In this document: positions 63,692 through 64,000 of the stretch, piece after piece
Layout: every line of letters begins with the position of its first letter
Position numbering within the stretch: position 1 is the first letter of the stretch
Assembly (NCBI RefSeq): GCF_902832885.1
Contig: NZ_CADFDK010000002.1
Span: forward strand, 682,001-746,000
Length of the DNA stretch: 64,000 nt
Source: Burkholderia seminalis DSM 23518
GTDB lineage: Bacteria; Pseudomonadota; Gammaproteobacteria; Burkholderiales; Burkholderiaceae
Direction of reading: 5' to 3'
Notes under the pieces: generated by a model
Seen by the model: the letters and a program-made list of their open reading frames with translations, nothing else
What the model was told of the DNA's origin: nothing
Databases searched by the model: none
Position numbers and translations under genes: made by a program

Positions 63692-64000
63692 TGTTCTTCG
63701 ATGAGCTTAACGATGAAGAGTGGTTTCGTCTTTCAACGCTGATCGCCGATGAACCCATCCGGCTGAATCGTCGCGGGCGTCCGCGCGCCGAACCGCGCGT
63801 CGTCGCCAATGCGGTGCTCTGGATCCTGACGACCGGTGAAGCCTGGTCCAAGCTGCCCGGCCGCTATCCGTCCGGGCCGACGTGCCGCCGCCGCTACGAG
63901 GAGTGGCTTGCGAACGGCACGCTGCTGCAGATGATCGACGTGCTGACCCAGTTCAGCGGGCGCACGTTCGCGTATATTCCGCCGCCGCCGGTGCCTGTGG
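63692..64000 (+). CDS. DUF4096 (IS5-type transposase-derived) protein, 3' end outside window
   Basis: At least 103 codons, open to the window end. The first 90 residues match the DUF4096/IS5-type transposase N-terminal domain: ELNDEEWFRLSTLIADE, then VVANAVLWILTTGEAWSKLP and RRRYEEWLANGTLLQMIDVL. A proline-rich stretch (AYIPPPPVPV) follows where an insertion-sequence transposase would continue. No terminal inverted repeat or target duplication was seen upstream, and the leader is elaborate. A domesticated DNA-binding regulator is therefore possible, as is an IS element ending outside. GGAGAG precedes the ATG at 63692. Confidence 0.8.

Noticed and set aside
63692-64000. Calling a complete IS5-type insertion sequence
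   Set aside because: Only the N-terminal domain is visible, no inverted repeat was found upstream and the 3' end is outside the window.

Overview
The window looks like part of a secondary replicon of a Burkholderia cepacia-complex-type bacterium. This is an inference. It rests on very high GC with strong third-position GC bias, on anthranilate dioxygenase genes in the andAcAdAbAa order known from B. cepacia, and on a Wsp cluster that begins with a hybrid kinase/response regulator as in B. cenocepacia. No rRNA, tRNA, CRISPR array, prophage or complete insertion sequence was seen. Genes are densely packed, and most transcription units are separated by recognisable hairpins.

Layout. 1-5713: a three-part drug-efflux operon (outer-membrane factor, DHA2 pump, HlyD adaptor) with a MarR repressor, a LysR regulator and a second paralogous MarR; a near-identical palindrome recurs at three places here. 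5891-7580: two-subunit aconitase X. 7601-8745: two coupled membrane proteins of unknown function. 8838-12029: an AraC regulator divergent from fadH. 12054-12557: a small unknown gene under a near-perfect LexA-controlled promoter. 12603-14362: a LysR regulator divergent from a quinone reductase. 14502-22508: a complete route from anthranilate to the beta-ketoadipate branch (catBAC, catR, an AndR-type regulator, andAcAdAbAa). 22618-29888: a DUF445 protein, a HigB/HigA-like toxin-antitoxin pair, an acetolactate-synthase/aldehyde-dehydrogenase operon, and a Na+/H+ antiporter.

30365-39259: a seven-gene Wsp chemosensory operon (hybrid regulator, MCP, CheW, CheR-TPR, CheW, CheA-REC, CheB) joined mostly by 4-nt overlaps; no GGDEF diguanylate cyclase is present. 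39317-40734: a fluoride riboswitch followed by a CLC protein whose residues fit a fluoride/proton antiporter. 40860-49993: a riboflavin synthase paralogue, an ABC exporter, a Dyp peroxidase, OsmC, a LysR, an AraC that overlaps mntH, and a PAP2 phosphatase. 50429-57452: an SDR, an MDR reductase, a fimbrial-like secreted protein, an AI-2E/PerM-family protein, a SYLF lipoprotein, a DUF883 protein and a secreted nuclease. 57649-60267: a DGPF/VOC/ECF42-type sigma-factor unit. 60493-62985: rubrerythrin, a CCG-domain Fe-S protein and DUF3501. 62986-64000: a long AT-rich region with direct repeats, a tiny upstream ORF and three hairpins, leading into a DUF4096 (transposase-derived) gene cut by the window end.

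The genes fall into aromatic catabolism, efflux and ion defence (drugs, fluoride, Mn, Na+), peroxide and redox protection, and surface sensing. The least explained parts are the SOS-box gene, the rubrerythrin/Fe-S/DUF3501 trio, the structured leader at the right end and the shared MarR palindromes.
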